The position numbers and the translations under genes were made by a program. A DNA stretch of 64,000 nucleotides from contig NZ_LDNM01000021.1 in assembly GCF_001028135.1 (NCBI RefSeq), forward strand, positions 1 through 64,000, given 5' to 3'. The notes under the pieces were generated by a model. It was given only the letters and a program-made list of their open reading frames with translations, did not search any database and was not told the origin of the DNA. The stretch comes from Xenorhabdus griffiniae (GTDB lineage: Bacteria; Pseudomonadota; Gammaproteobacteria; Enterobacterales; Enterobacteriaceae). This document shows, one piece after another, positions 28,153 through 37,296 of this stretch (the first letter of the stretch is position 1; each line of letters starts with the position of its first letter).

Positions 28153-29826
28153 ATGGATAAGATTCTAGCCTCTCCATTTATTCATTTTTTTTGGCAATCA
28201 TGGGTTCTTGAACCTCAATCACCTAAATACAATATCGTTATAGAACAGAGCATTAAAGGAAATCTAGATGAAAGTAGATTAAAATTGGCTCTGCAAGAAT
28301 TTATTAATATTTATCCTTTATTCAAATATCGGATTGAAGAAAAAAATGATGAATTATATTGGGTATTAGGCTCAGATAATATTGAGTTTACCTACCTTTC
28401 TAATAACGAAGAACAATTGAATCAGTTTGCTCTGCGGCCATTTGACCTCAGAAAAGGGCCAGTCGTTCGTTTTGGTTTACTCAAAGAGGCAAAACAGCAA
28501 TTTCACTTATTCATTGTACTGCACCATATCATCGGTGACGGGCAGGGGATAGAAGAGTTTTTTCATAATATCGCTGATCTGTACAACCAACGTCCTCTGC
28601 GCCATTCCCCTATGACGCTGCAACAAGCGTCAGAAAAATTTGTACAAGATCATCAACTTTTACAGTTGTTGGGCAAATATAACCCCGAACAATACTGGAA
28701 AAAGTGCCTGTCAGGCATGACTACCCGTAACCCATTACCCTATTTGCCTCAACAAGCGATAGGTGAACCTGAATTACCTAATGAATTTCGTTTCAATTTG
28801 TCATTGGAAGATTGGGAGAACCTCTCAAAATCTTTATCCCCTTGTAAACCGTTCCTCGTATTTAAAACGTTATGGGCAACATTAGTGGCCCAGTATACCG
28901 GAACGGGTGACGCTCACCTTATCTATCCCGTTGCAGTCGCCGGCGGGGAGTCTGTTTCGCTTGGTGCACAAATCAATGCCGTTGTTTTCCCTCTGCGTTT
29001 TAATGAGACGGATAGTTTTAATTCTCTCTATCAGGCCACGTTAAATTATAGTGCATCATTGAAGGTGCAGCCTGATCTGCGTTTGTCAAGTTTGCCTATA
29101 TTCCAAGCTGTGCCCACCAATCTTATCAATAATCTCAATGTCGGTATCAATCAGGCCAGTTTTAAGGATCTCAATCTGGAATTAGACGGATGTGAGGTCC
29201 ATTACGGTAGTCGTTTCAATAACGATTTAGCCGTTACAGAATGGATACTGGAATATCATCTGGAAGAGGGGCATTGGGCTTTTCGTATCCGCTACCATCC
29301 TAACCTTTTCCATGCTAAACAAATCAAAGCGTTAGGTGAACAATTCCAGCAATTGTTGGTTAATGCCCTGTCTCATCCCGAAACGCCAATATCACAGTTT
29401 TCTTTGCTAACACCTGATCAGGCGCAGACATTACTGGAATACGGTAGTCCACAACAACCAGGCGACACAAGGTCAGAACGACACAATCCCCGGGTGAACG
29501 ATGTGATACGGAAACATTATCAACAGGCAATCGGACAATCACAATCTGCTGAAATATCAGGCATCCAAGTCTATGTGTTGAATGAACGATTACAGATGGT
29601 GCCAATGGGGTTAAAGGGCGAACTTTATCTCTCCGGGCCAGAATTGAATAATAAATATTTGGAGCAATCAGCATTGGCAGAAAAACAGCTGATTACCAAT
29701 CCATTTGTTCAATATACCAAGGATAAATGGCTTTATCGCACTGGTGAGCAAGTACGCTGGTTGCCAAATGGAGAGCTGGAATATCTGGGGACAGAGAACT
29801 ACGATTTTCTGAAAGAGGCGAGTTAA
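28153..29826 (+). CDS. Truncated NRPS: condensation domain plus adenylation-domain scrap
   Basis: 557 residues starting at an ATG with a GGAG site. Residues ~1-430 are an NRPS condensation domain with an intact HHIIGDG motif (124-130), so peptide-bond chemistry is possible in principle. The sequence then jumps almost directly to the late adenylation cores: GELYLSGPELNNKYL (A6-like, from 489) and YRTGEQVRW (A7-like, usual Asp replaced by Glu). It stops where A8 should begin. Cores A1-A5, the thiolation domain and any partner modules are missing. It is probably the relic of a larger synthetase after internal deletion. A repurposed stand-alone C domain cannot be excluded. Confidence 0.8.
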   Translation: MDKILASPFIHFFWQSWVLEPQSPKYNIVIEQSIKGNLDESRLKLALQEFINIYPLFKYRIEEKNDELYWVLGSDNIEFTYLSNNEEQLNQFALRPFDLRKGPVVRFGLLKEAKQQFHLFIVLHHIIGDGQGIEEFFHNIADLYNQRPLRHSPMTLQQASEKFVQDHQLLQLLGKYNPEQYWKKCLSGMTTRNPLPYLPQQAIGEPELPNEFRFNLSLEDWENLSKSLSPCKPFLVFKTLWATLVAQYTGTGDAHLIYPVAVAGGESVSLGAQINAVVFPLRFNETDSFNSLYQATLNYSASLKVQPDLRLSSLPIFQAVPTNLINNLNVGINQASFKDLNLELDGCEVHYGSRFNNDLAVTEWILEYHLEEGHWAFRIRYHPNLFHAKQIKALGEQFQQLLVNALSHPETPISQFSLLTPDQAQTLLEYGSPQQPGDTRSERHNPRVNDVIRKHYQQAIGQSQSAEISGIQVYVLNERLQMVPMGLKGELYLSGPELNNKYLEQSALAEKQLITNPFVQYTKDKWLYRTGEQVRWLPNGELEYLGTENYDFLKEAS

Positions 29827-29841
29827 TCTAACCGTTAGGTG

Positions 29842-29887
29842 AAAAAACGGCGTGATCGTTATGCTAACCAAGCCTATGAATCACGCC
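29842..29887 (-). terminator. Terminator of the SDR gene (minus strand)
   Basis: 8-bp stem GGCGTGAT/ATCACGCC with a 23-nt loop. Read on the minus strand it is followed by GTTTTTTC, the form of a Rho-independent terminator. It could also stop plus-strand NRPS transcripts. Confidence 0.6.
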
Positions 29888-29917
29888 AAATTATTACGCC
29901 TGCTTATTGATCACCAC

Positions 29918-30685
29918 TTATTCAACATCCTGAAAAGTCGGCCCCTGGAAATAAATAGCTTTAATGTGACAATGACGGGGTTGGGTGATAACAAACCGGA
30001 TGGTTTCCCATACTGAACGGCCATTAAGCAATTGCCTCCCCATTTTTTTCTGGTTATCCAGAACTTCATCAAAACCATTAAGTTCAAAGTCAGGCGGATA
30101 AAGCCCGGTCACGCGAATATTTTCTTTGCTTAAATGATGAGCTAAATTCTGGCTAAAGCCACTCATAGCATGTTTGGCGGCAAAGAATGCCGGATGAGCG
30201 ACAGATTCGGTAAATTGGGGAATACCACAAACCGATACCATAGCAACAATATCGGCACCCTGTGATTGACGCAAGCTCGGCAATAGCGCTTTGGTCAGCA
30301 AGATAGAACCTGTTATACCTGAATTCACCGTACTGACAATATCGGCGTCATTGTCACCTTCCCCTAACCGCCCCTCCAGCCATTGAGCTGCACTTAAGAT
30401 CAAAATATCGATAGGTTGATTGTCTTGTAGCAACTGAATAGCAAAATCGCTAACGGAGTGGGCATGACTCATATCGCATTGATAACCTCTGGCGATACCT
30501 CCTTCACGGCGAATAATCTCACAGGTTGCTTCCGCACTGGCTAACTGACGGGCACAGAGATCAACATATGCCCCTTCACGCGCCAGCCAAACAGAAACTG
30601 CTTGCCCAAAATCGCGTCCTCCGCCTGTTACAACAACACGTTTACCTTTTAATTTGCTTGTTCCGCTGGCTTCATTAAACATCAT
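29918..30685 (-). CDS. SDR-family oxidoreductase-like protein with Tyr-to-Phe active site
   Basis: Short-chain dehydrogenase/reductase fold with the cofactor motif VTGGGRDFGQAV near the N-terminus and an SDR-like Ser (MVSVCG). The classical YxxxK reads FFAAK, so the catalytic Tyr is Phe; the codons at 30182-30187 confirm this. The protein may be a weak or non-classical enzyme. ATG 30685 (MMFNEASG) with an AAGGAAA site is preferred over the frame start at 30733, giving about 255 residues. It is divergent from the alcohol dehydrogenase gene. Substrate unknown. Confidence 0.75.
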   Translation of the reverse strand: MMFNEASGTSKLKGKRVVVTGGGRDFGQAVSVWLAREGAYVDLCARQLASAEATCEIIRREGGIARGYQCDMSHAHSVSDFAIQLLQDNQPIDILILSAAQWLEGRLGEGDNDADIVSTVNSGITGSILLTKALLPSLRQSQGADIVAMVSVCGIPQFTESVAHPAFFAAKHAMSGFSQNLAHHLSKENIRVTGLYPPDFELNGFDEVLDNQKKMGRQLLNGRSVWETIRFVITQPRHCHIKAIYFQGPTFQDVE

Positions 30686-31044
30686 GTTGGCTTTCCTTAT
30701 ATCAGTTATCAAAGCTGGATGAGGAACCGTCACTTTGTCAGTTAGGTTTATTGATAATTTACTGTTTAGAAAGCCAACCTTACTTGATAATTTTCACCAT
30801 AGCCCTACTGTTTTGTGCTGTTTTTTGTACTATCTGAAAAAACGTTAATCATGTTTCAAATACGAACGTTTTCCTGCACATATTCGCCATATTTTATTTC
30901 ACGACTGACTCAGAGAGTACTCTGAAAATCGAAAATGTTTACATCTGCTAAACTTTAGGCAACAGATAACGTCAATCGTGTGCTCTGGGTTACTGTCATT
31001 CTTAACACCATAAAATCACAACCATTACCTGTGAAGGGGGTTAT
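30686..31044. other. Divergent intergenic region, SDR versus alcohol dehydrogenase
   Basis: 359 bp of AT-rich DNA that must hold both promoters. No operator, RNA or repeat was recognised in it. Confidence 0.4.
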
Positions 31045-32082
31045 ATGAAAGCACTTGTTTATCATGGAGCCGGAAAAAAACGCTGGGAAGAAAAAGCACC
31101 ACCCCAACTCATTGAACCAACAGATGCTATCGTCCGTATTGTCAAAACCACCATCTGTGGTACAGATCTGCATATCCTCAAGGGAGATGTTCCTACTGTC
31201 GAGCAAGGCCGAACATTGGGTCATGAAGGTATTGGGATCGTTGAATCAATTGGGGAATCGGTTCGCAATATCAAAGTCGGTGATAAGGTCATTATTTCCT
31301 GTATCACCGTCTGCGGGAGTTGCAACTATTGTAAACGCCAGCTTTATGCGCACTGTAAAGAGGGTGGCTGGATCCTGGGGCATAAAATTGATGGTACTCA
31401 GGCAGAAAAAGTGCGTATTCCTCATGCTGATAATAGCCTGCATCGTCTGCCAGACGGTGTCGATGAAAACGCGGCATTAATGCTCAGTGACATCCTGCCA
31501 ACAGGTCTTGAAATGGGTGTTATCAATGGCAAGGTCCAGCCGGGCCAGACCATCGCCCTAATTGGTGCGGGTCCCGTCGGGCTATCAGCATTACTGGCCT
31601 CACAATTTTACTCTCCGGCACATATCATCATGATCGATACTGATGATAACCGCCTCAGTGTTGCCCGGCAGCTTGGGGCTAACACGGTTATCAACCCGGC
31701 AAAACAAAACGTCGTAGAAGCTATCAATAAACTGACTGACGGTATTGGTGTAGACGTCGCCATTGAGTGTGTGGGTATTCCCGCAACTTTCAAAATATGT
31801 CAGGACATCATTGCAGCGGGTGGATTCATTGCTAATGTTGGTGTCCACGGCAAATCTGTTGACCTGCATCTGGAAAGCCTCTGGATAAAAAACATTACCA
31901 TTACGACTGGACTGGTAAACACAAGCAGTACTCCCATGCTGCTGAAAAGTGTTCAATCCGGCAAAATTGCACCTGAAAAGCTGGTCACTCACCATTATCC
32001 ATTGAGTGAAATAGAGACCGCTTATGAAATAGTTGGTAATGCAGCTCAAGAGAAAGCACTGAAAATTGTTTTGTCGGCATAG
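31045..32082 (+). CDS. Zinc-dependent alcohol dehydrogenase (MDR family)
   Basis: 345 residues, GroES-like catalytic domain then a Rossmann domain. The catalytic zinc site is visible as TICGTDLHIL and GHEGIG, and the structural zinc site as four Cys in CGSCNYCKRQLYAHC. NAD(P) binding is at ALIGAGPVGLSALL. It is typical of secondary-alcohol or broad-range Adh enzymes, and the substrate cannot be set from sequence. An AAGGGGG ribosome site precedes the ATG. It stands alone between a divergent SDR gene and the hpa cluster. Confidence 0.88.
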   Translation: MKALVYHGAGKKRWEEKAPPQLIEPTDAIVRIVKTTICGTDLHILKGDVPTVEQGRTLGHEGIGIVESIGESVRNIKVGDKVIISCITVCGSCNYCKRQLYAHCKEGGWILGHKIDGTQAEKVRIPHADNSLHRLPDGVDENAALMLSDILPTGLEMGVINGKVQPGQTIALIGAGPVGLSALLASQFYSPAHIIMIDTDDNRLSVARQLGANTVINPAKQNVVEAINKLTDGIGVDVAIECVGIPATFKICQDIIAAGGFIANVGVHGKSVDLHLESLWIKNITITTGLVNTSSTPMLLKSVQSGKIAPEKLVTHHYPLSEIETAYEIVGNAAQEKALKIVLSA

Positions 32083-32143
32083 TGGGTATAACAGGAGACA
32101 ATTCTTCCAGCTAAATGATGACACTGCCATTCGACTGATACAG

Positions 32144-32200
32144 AAAAGCCGCCGCAATATACTGCATCAATGCGCTTATGCAATTCATTACGGCGGCCTT
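32144..32200 (+). terminator. Terminator after alcohol dehydrogenase
   Basis: 7-bp GC stem GCCGCCG/CGGCGGC with an internal TGCAT/ATGCA-type stem in the loop, preceded by AAAA and followed by CTTTATA. It lies between convergent adh and hpaR. Confidence 0.65.
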
Positions 32201-32262
32201 TATACTGTACTTGGCACTGCGCTTGATTTCTTGCTTTGTTAACTTATTAATAAACCTTCAAC

Positions 32263-32712
32263 CTACAGTTTGCATTCTTCATCCAAATCTGCTTGAGAGA
32301 GGTTCCCGATAGTAATAAATTCATCCAATAGCCCTAAAAGTTGGGCCAATTTTTCTGGAGAAAAAGCGTTCTCAATCGCCTTATATCCCTCAGCGATCTG
32401 CCCTTTTGCCTGCTCATAGAGTTCCTGGCCTGCCGGAGTCAAAGAAACATACAGCTTACGCTGATCATTCATAGGCTTCATGCGGAAGATAAGTCCATCA
32501 CGCTCCATACGTGTCAAAATACCTGTCAGGCTTGGACGCAAGATACAAGTAAGACAAGCTAAGTCATGAAAATCAATAGAACGGCTACTCGCAAGTACAC
32601 GAATAATACGCCATTGTTGTTCAGTTAAATTATAGCTCTTCAAAATAGGCCGAAAAAAACCCATAGCGGTTTCTCTCGCTTGAAGCAATGCAATTGTCAA
32701 GGATTCATGCAT
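32263..32712 (-). CDS. hpaR: HpaR, MarR-type repressor of homoprotocatechuate degradation
   Basis: MarR-family winged helix of 149 residues, strongly like enteric HpaR (HESLTIALLQARE, LTEQQWRIIRVLA, ILRPSLTGILTRMERDGL, NDQRKLYVSLT). It represses the divergent hpa meta-cleavage operon until 4-hydroxyphenylacetate or homoprotocatechuate binds. The frame is open to 32829; the ATG at 32712 matches the family N-terminus. It is divergent from hpaG1, with the shared promoter region between them. Confidence 0.92.
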   Translation of the reverse strand: MHESLTIALLQARETAMGFFRPILKSYNLTEQQWRIIRVLASSRSIDFHDLACLTCILRPSLTGILTRMERDGLIFRMKPMNDQRKLYVSLTPAGQELYEQAKGQIAEGYKAIENAFSPEKLAQLLGLLDEFITIGNLSQADLDEECKL

Positions 32713-33099
32713 AAGTAAAAGTGACTCTTTAGTTAATCGCCAGTCATTCTTTATAAGTTTAACGCCCATGCTATGTATTACAGACAACATGAACACCAAA
32801 AAGCCTAACACGCTCAAAATCATCCACAAAGGGGAAAGATTTCAACATTAACAAATAAATAAAATCATCCCATCCGCAAAAAGTTAATTAAAAGTTAAAT
32901 CCAATCCCAAATGACCTTGATTAAAAATATAACAGGCTGATCTTTATGTAGTAAAAATGATCAACAATAAAGTGTTGTTACATAGATCACAATTAAAACT
33001 AACAATCCCCTTAACATATTGAAGATTGCCAACACATGTCTTATTAATATATTAACAAGTGATTTTGCAACACGTCATTCAGGTTTCAAGGAGCTGTCC
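32713..33099. promoter_or_regulatory. hpaR-hpaG divergent control region
   Basis: 387 bp between the repressor and the catabolic operon, AT-rich. It contains a CAACA-N6-TGTTG inverted repeat (32962-32977), a possible HpaR operator, overlapping a CRP-like site. Family knowledge puts HpaR operators here; the exact site is inferred. Confidence 0.45.
32976..32991. promoter_or_regulatory. Candidate CRP site in hpa promoter region
   Basis: TGTTA-CATAGA-TCACA matches 9 of 10 core bases of the TGTGA-N6-TCACA consensus. Catabolite control of hpa genes is known in enterics, so the site is plausible. Confidence 0.4.
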
Positions 33100-33732
33100 A
33101 TGAAAGGCACTGTTTTTGCCGTTGCCCTCAATCATAGTAGCCAGATCCGTTTCTGGCATGAGGCATTTAACCAAGAACCTTATAAAACACCCCCCAAAAC
33201 GCCTATTTGGTTTATCAAACCCCGCAATACCGTGATTAATTCAGGGGATATTATTCCGCATCCTGTCGGGGAAACGGTACAAAGCGGCGCAACTCTAGCG
33301 CTGTTGATTGGAAAAACAGCCCGCAAAGTTTCTGTTCAGGATGCCGAACAGTATATTGCTGGTTACGCATTGGCAAACGAAGTTAGCCTGCCTGAAACGT
33401 CATTCTACCGCCCTGCCATTAAAGCAAAATGTCGGGACGGTTTTTGTCCGATAGGCCAAATGACCAGGATCAACTCGGTAGCATCACTCGATATTGTGAC
33501 TGAAATCAACGGCCAGGAAGTTGATCGTTGGTCTACTCAAGATCTCGTCCGTTCAGCCGCTGAATTATTGGCAGCATTAAGCGAATTCGCCACCTTAAAC
33601 GAAAGCGATGCAATTCTATTGGGAACGCCTCATCAGCGCGTTACTCTTCATCCTGCCGATAAGGTCACGGTCAAGGCCAAAGGCTTCCCTGACTTAGAAA
33701 ATACGGTTGTATTGTCAGGAGGTCAGGTATGA
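33100..33732 (+). CDS. hpaG1: HpaG1, N-terminal half of the bifunctional HpaG enzyme
   Basis: Fumarylacetoacetate-hydrolase-fold protein of 210 residues corresponding to the first half of enteric HpaG (MKGTVFAVALNH, PIWFIKPRNTVI, SFYRPAIKAKCRDGFCPIG). HpaG decarboxylates the OPET intermediate and isomerises the product. The start at 33100 has an AAGGAG site and matches the HpaG N-terminus; the open frame runs back to 33019. It overlaps the next gene by 4 bp (ATGA), so the usual fusion is split into two cistrons here. Confidence 0.9.
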   Translation: MKGTVFAVALNHSSQIRFWHEAFNQEPYKTPPKTPIWFIKPRNTVINSGDIIPHPVGETVQSGATLALLIGKTARKVSVQDAEQYIAGYALANEVSLPETSFYRPAIKAKCRDGFCPIGQMTRINSVASLDIVTEINGQEVDRWSTQDLVRSAAELLAALSEFATLNESDAILLGTPHQRVTLHPADKVTVKAKGFPDLENTVVLSGGQV

Positions 33733-34493
33733 GATACGCCAAAATTCATTATCAGGGTCAGGATCTCACTGTTACCGTTGACGCACAGGAAAATGTCTTC
33801 TTGCCAGATGGAAATACGGTCAGCGGTGAAGCGGTTATATGGCTTCCCCCCGCCAGCGGCACACTGTTCGCATTGGGGCTAAATTATGCCGATCACGCAA
33901 CAGAGCTGGAATTTAAGCCACCAGAAGAGCCACTGGTATTTATCAAAGCAGCCAATAGCTTAACCGGACACCGGCAGGTTTCTGTCCGTCCTGATAATGT
34001 GGCATATATGCATTATGAAGCAGAATTGGTTGTCGTGATGGGTAAACCTGCTCACAAAGTTTCCAGAGAAGAGTCCATGAACTACGTTGCGGGTTATACC
34101 GTTTGTAACGATTACGCCATTCGTGATTATCTGGAAAATTACTATCGGCCAAACCTGCGGGTAAAAAGCCGCGATACGCTCACCCCAATCGGTCCGTGGA
34201 TCATAGATAAACAGCAGATCGCTGATCCGCATAATCTGACCTTGAAAACATGGGTAAACGGTGAACTCCGTCAACAAGGCACAACCGCCGATTTGATCTT
34301 CGACATTCCTTTCTTAATCACCTATCTCAGTGATTTTATGACATTGCAACCCGGCGACATGATCGCCACCGGAACCCCCAAAGGGTTGTCCAACGTTGTT
34401 CCCGGGGATGAAGTTATCGTGGAAGTCGAAGGTGTTGGACGCTTAGTTAATCGCATTGTCAGCCCGCAAGAATATGAGGAGCGTTTGTCATGA
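33729..34493 (+). CDS. hpaG2: HpaG2, C-terminal half of the bifunctional HpaG enzyme
   Basis: Second FAH-fold protein, 254 residues, matching the C-terminal half of HpaG (SGTLFALGLNYADHATELEF, YMHYEAELVVVMGK, TGTPKGLSNVVPGDEV). The two halves probably associate to give the decarboxylase/isomerase pair. An extra ~45 residues at the N-terminus precede the homologous region. It overlaps both neighbours by an ATGA, so translation is coupled throughout. Confidence 0.9.
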   Translation: MRYAKIHYQGQDLTVTVDAQENVFLPDGNTVSGEAVIWLPPASGTLFALGLNYADHATELEFKPPEEPLVFIKAANSLTGHRQVSVRPDNVAYMHYEAELVVVMGKPAHKVSREESMNYVAGYTVCNDYAIRDYLENYYRPNLRVKSRDTLTPIGPWIIDKQQIADPHNLTLKTWVNGELRQQGTTADLIFDIPFLITYLSDFMTLQPGDMIATGTPKGLSNVVPGDEVIVEVEGVGRLVNRIVSPQEYEERLS

Positions 34494-35956
34494 CCATGAT
34501 TAACCATTGGATCAATGGCAAGAATATCGGCAGCAAAACCTATTTCACAACGACTAATCCTGCAACAGGTGAGGTGCTGGCTGAGGTTGCATCCGGCGGG
34601 CAGGAAGAGATTACCCAAGCCGTTGCGGCGGCCAAAGAAGCGTTCCCCAAGTGGGCAAATACCCCAATGAAAGAACGCGCTCGTTTGATGCGCCGTTTGG
34701 GTGAATTAATCGACCAAAATGTTCCCGCTATTTCTGCGCTGGAAACCAAGGATACGGGTCTTCCCATCCATCAGACACAAAATGTCTTGATCCCACGGGC
34801 TTCGCAGAATTTCAGTTTTTTCGCTGAAATTTGTCAGCAGATGAACGGGCGCACTTATCCCGTCGATGACACCATGCTCAACTATACATTAATCCAGCCT
34901 GTTGGCGTTTGCGCACTGATTTCCCCGTGGAACGTGCCTTTTATGACGGCGACGTGGAAAGTCGCACCCTGTCTGGCGCTGGGAAATACGGCGGTTTTGA
35001 AGATGTCCGAACTTTCCCCGTTGACAGCCAACCGTCTGGGCGAACTGGCGTTGGAAGCCGGCATTCCGGCCGGGGTGTTAAATGTGGTACAGGGCTACGG
35101 TAACACCGCAGGCGATGCGCTGGTAAAAAATCATGATGTGCGCGCGGTCTCTTTCACCGGCGGGACCGCAACGGGTCGCCTGATCATGCAAAATGCCGGA
35201 CTGAAAAAATACTCTATGGAATTAGGCGGAAAATCCCCTGTCCTCATTTTTGAGGATGCAGATATTGAACGCGCACTGGATGCCGCCCTGTTCACCATTT
35301 TCTCTCTCAATGGTGAACGCTGTACGGCGGGTTCCCGCATTTTTATCCAGGAAAGTATCTACCCCGAATTCGTCAAACGCTTTGCTGAACGCGCTAATCA
35401 GCTACGTGTCGGTGATCCCCAGGATCCGCAAACCCAGGTTGGCAGCCTGATAAGCCAGCCACACTGGGAAAAAGTCTCCAATTATATTCGGTTGGGGATC
35501 GAAGAAGGTGCCACACTGCTGGCCGGAGGTCCCGATAAACCTGCCGATTTACCTGCCCCTCTAAAAAATGGCCACTTCTTGCGCCCTACCGTATTGGCGG
35601 ATGTGGATAACCGTATGCGGGTGGCACAGGAAGAGATTTTCGGCCCTGTCGCTTGTCTGCTGCCGTTTAAGAGCGAAGAAGACGGGCTGCGCATGGCTAA
35701 TGATGTGGAATATGGCCTGGCCTCTTATATCTGGACACAGGATGTCAGCAAGGTTTTGCGTCTGGCACGTAATATTGAGGCCGGCATGGTGTTTGTCAAT
35801 TCCCAGAACGTTCGAGATCTGCGTCAACCATTTGGCGGCATAAAAGCTTCCGGTGTGGGGCGTGAAGGCGGGGAATACAGTTTCGACGTGTTTGCCGAAG
35901 TGAAAAACGTTTGTATCTCAATGGGAAAGCACCCAATTCCTCGTTGGGGTGCTTGA
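34490..35956 (+). CDS. hpaE: 5-carboxymethyl-2-hydroxymuconate semialdehyde dehydrogenase HpaE
   Basis: Aldehyde dehydrogenase of 488 residues that oxidises the ring-cleavage semialdehyde to 5-carboxymethyl-2-hydroxymuconate with NAD+. The ALDH base motif [10 protein letters not shown] and nucleophile Cys in SLNGERCTAGSR are present. Its place between hpaG2 and hpaD fixes the substrate within the ALDH superfamily. Confidence 0.93.
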   Translation: MTMINHWINGKNIGSKTYFTTTNPATGEVLAEVASGGQEEITQAVAAAKEAFPKWANTPMKERARLMRRLGELIDQNVPAISALETKDTGLPIHQTQNVLIPRASQNFSFFAEICQQMNGRTYPVDDTMLNYTLIQPVGVCALISPWNVPFMTATWKVAPCLALGNTAVLKMSELSPLTANRLGELALEAGIPAGVLNVVQGYGNTAGDALVKNHDVRAVSFTGGTATGRLIMQNAGLKKYSMELGGKSPVLIFEDADIERALDAALFTIFSLNGERCTAGSRIFIQESIYPEFVKRFAERANQLRVGDPQDPQTQVGSLISQPHWEKVSNYIRLGIEEGATLLAGGPDKPADLPAPLKNGHFLRPTVLADVDNRMRVAQEEIFGPVACLLPFKSEEDGLRMANDVEYGLASYIWTQDVSKVLRLARNIEAGMVFVNSQNVRDLRQPFGGIKASGVGREGGEYSFDVFAEVKNVCISMGKHPIPRWGA

Positions 35957-35988
35957 ATAACTGCCATCCTGATACCAGGTGAGGGTTT

Positions 35989-36870
35989 ATGGGAAAGTTA
36001 GCGTTAGCAGCGAAAATTACACATGTCCCTTCTATGTACCTGTCTGAATTGCCAGGCAAGCATCACGGTTGCCGACAAAGCGCTATTGACGGGCACAAAG
36101 AGATCAGCCGGCGCTGCCGTGAGATGGGCGTTGATACGATTATTATTTTCGATACGCATTGGCTGGTTAACAGCGCCTATCATATTAACTGTTCCGACCA
36201 TTTTTCCGGCATTTATACCAGTAATGAGTTGCCACATTTTATCCGCGATATGACCTATGAGTATGACGGCAACCCGGCGTTAGGCAGAATGATTGCAGAA
36301 GAAGCACGCCAGATGGGTGTTCGCGCTCAGTCACACGAGATCCCAAGCCTGAAACTGGAATATGGCACGCTGGTGCCCATGCGTTATATGAACAGCGACC
36401 GCCATTTCAAGGTCATTTCAATTTCTGCCTTTTGTACTGTCCATGCGTTTGACGACAGCCGTAAACTGGGAGAAGCGATTTTACGGGCGATTGAGAAATA
36501 CAATGGCACGGTTGCGGTACTGGCAAGCGGTTCGCTGTCACACAGTTTCATTGACGATCAACGGGCCGAAGAAGGCATGAACAGCTATACCCGTGAGTTC
36601 GATGAGCAGATGGATCGCCGGGTCGTGCAGCTTTGGAAAGAAGGCAAGTTCGAAGAATTTTGCAAAATGTTACCGGAATATGCGCAATATTGCCGGGGAG
36701 AAGGCAACATGCATGATACCGTGATGTTGCTGGGACTGCTCGGATGGGACAAGTATGACGGCAAGGTGGAATTTTTGACGGAATTGTTTGCCAGTTCCGG
36801 GACGGGGCAGGTTAACGCGGTTTTCCCGCTGCCGGATTATTTTGTTAACCAAAAGAAAACGGATGCCTGA
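35989..36870 (+). CDS. hpaD: 3,4-dihydroxyphenylacetate 2,3-dioxygenase HpaD
   Basis: Extradiol ring-cleavage dioxygenase (LigB-type fold, metal-dependent), 293 residues. Visible family segments are the N-terminal AAKITHVPSMYLSELPGKHH with metal-ligand-type His, IIFDTHWLVNSAYHI, and GSLSHSFIDD. It opens the ring of homoprotocatechuate to the semialdehyde used by HpaE. Confidence 0.92.
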   Translation: MGKLALAAKITHVPSMYLSELPGKHHGCRQSAIDGHKEISRRCREMGVDTIIIFDTHWLVNSAYHINCSDHFSGIYTSNELPHFIRDMTYEYDGNPALGRMIAEEARQMGVRAQSHEIPSLKLEYGTLVPMRYMNSDRHFKVISISAFCTVHAFDDSRKLGEAILRAIEKYNGTVAVLASGSLSHSFIDDQRAEEGMNSYTREFDEQMDRRVVQLWKEGKFEEFCKMLPEYAQYCRGEGNMHDTVMLLGLLGWDKYDGKVEFLTELFASSGTGQVNAVFPLPDYFVNQKKTDA

Positions 36871-36882
36871 CAGGAGAAAACC

Positions 36883-37272
36883 GTGCCACATTTTTATGCT
36901 GAATGTACTGAAAATATCCGTGATGAAGCCAGATTGCCGGCATTATTTGCTAAAGTGAATCAGGCGCTGGCGGATACAGGCATTTTTCCGCTGGGCGGTA
37001 TCCGCAGCCGTGCCATTTGGTTGGATACCTGGCAAATGGCGGATGGTGAGCAGGATTACGCCTTCGTTCATATGACACTGAAAATAGGTGCCGGACGCAA
37101 CCTTGAGGATCAACAAAAAGTCGGAGAAATGTTGTTTGACTTAATCAAGGCGCATTTCAGTGAATTGATGGCACTGCGTTATCTGGGCCTCTCTTTCACG
37201 ATGGAAGAACTTGATCCGGTGCTGAATTATAAATCCAATAATGTTCATAGCCTGTTTAAAACAAAAAAGTAA
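36883..37272 (+). CDS. hpaF: 5-carboxymethyl-2-hydroxymuconate isomerase HpaF
   Basis: Small tautomerase-type isomerase of 129 residues, starting at GTG with a CAGGAG site nearby. After initiator processing the N-terminus would be Pro (PHFYAECTENIR), the catalytic residue of this superfamily. It converts the HpaE product to the form decarboxylated by HpaG. It is 12 bp after hpaD. Confidence 0.92.
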   Translation: MPHFYAECTENIRDEARLPALFAKVNQALADTGIFPLGGIRSRAIWLDTWQMADGEQDYAFVHMTLKIGAGRNLEDQQKVGEMLFDLIKAHFSELMALRYLGLSFTMEELDPVLNYKSNNVHSLFKTKK

Positions 37273-37296
37273 CGATTTTAGTGAGAAGAAGAAACT

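Noticed and set aside
27631-29887. Shared GATCACGCC words on both sides of the NRPS remnant as element ends
   Set aside because: Only 9 bp in common; the right-hand one is explained by a terminator stem.
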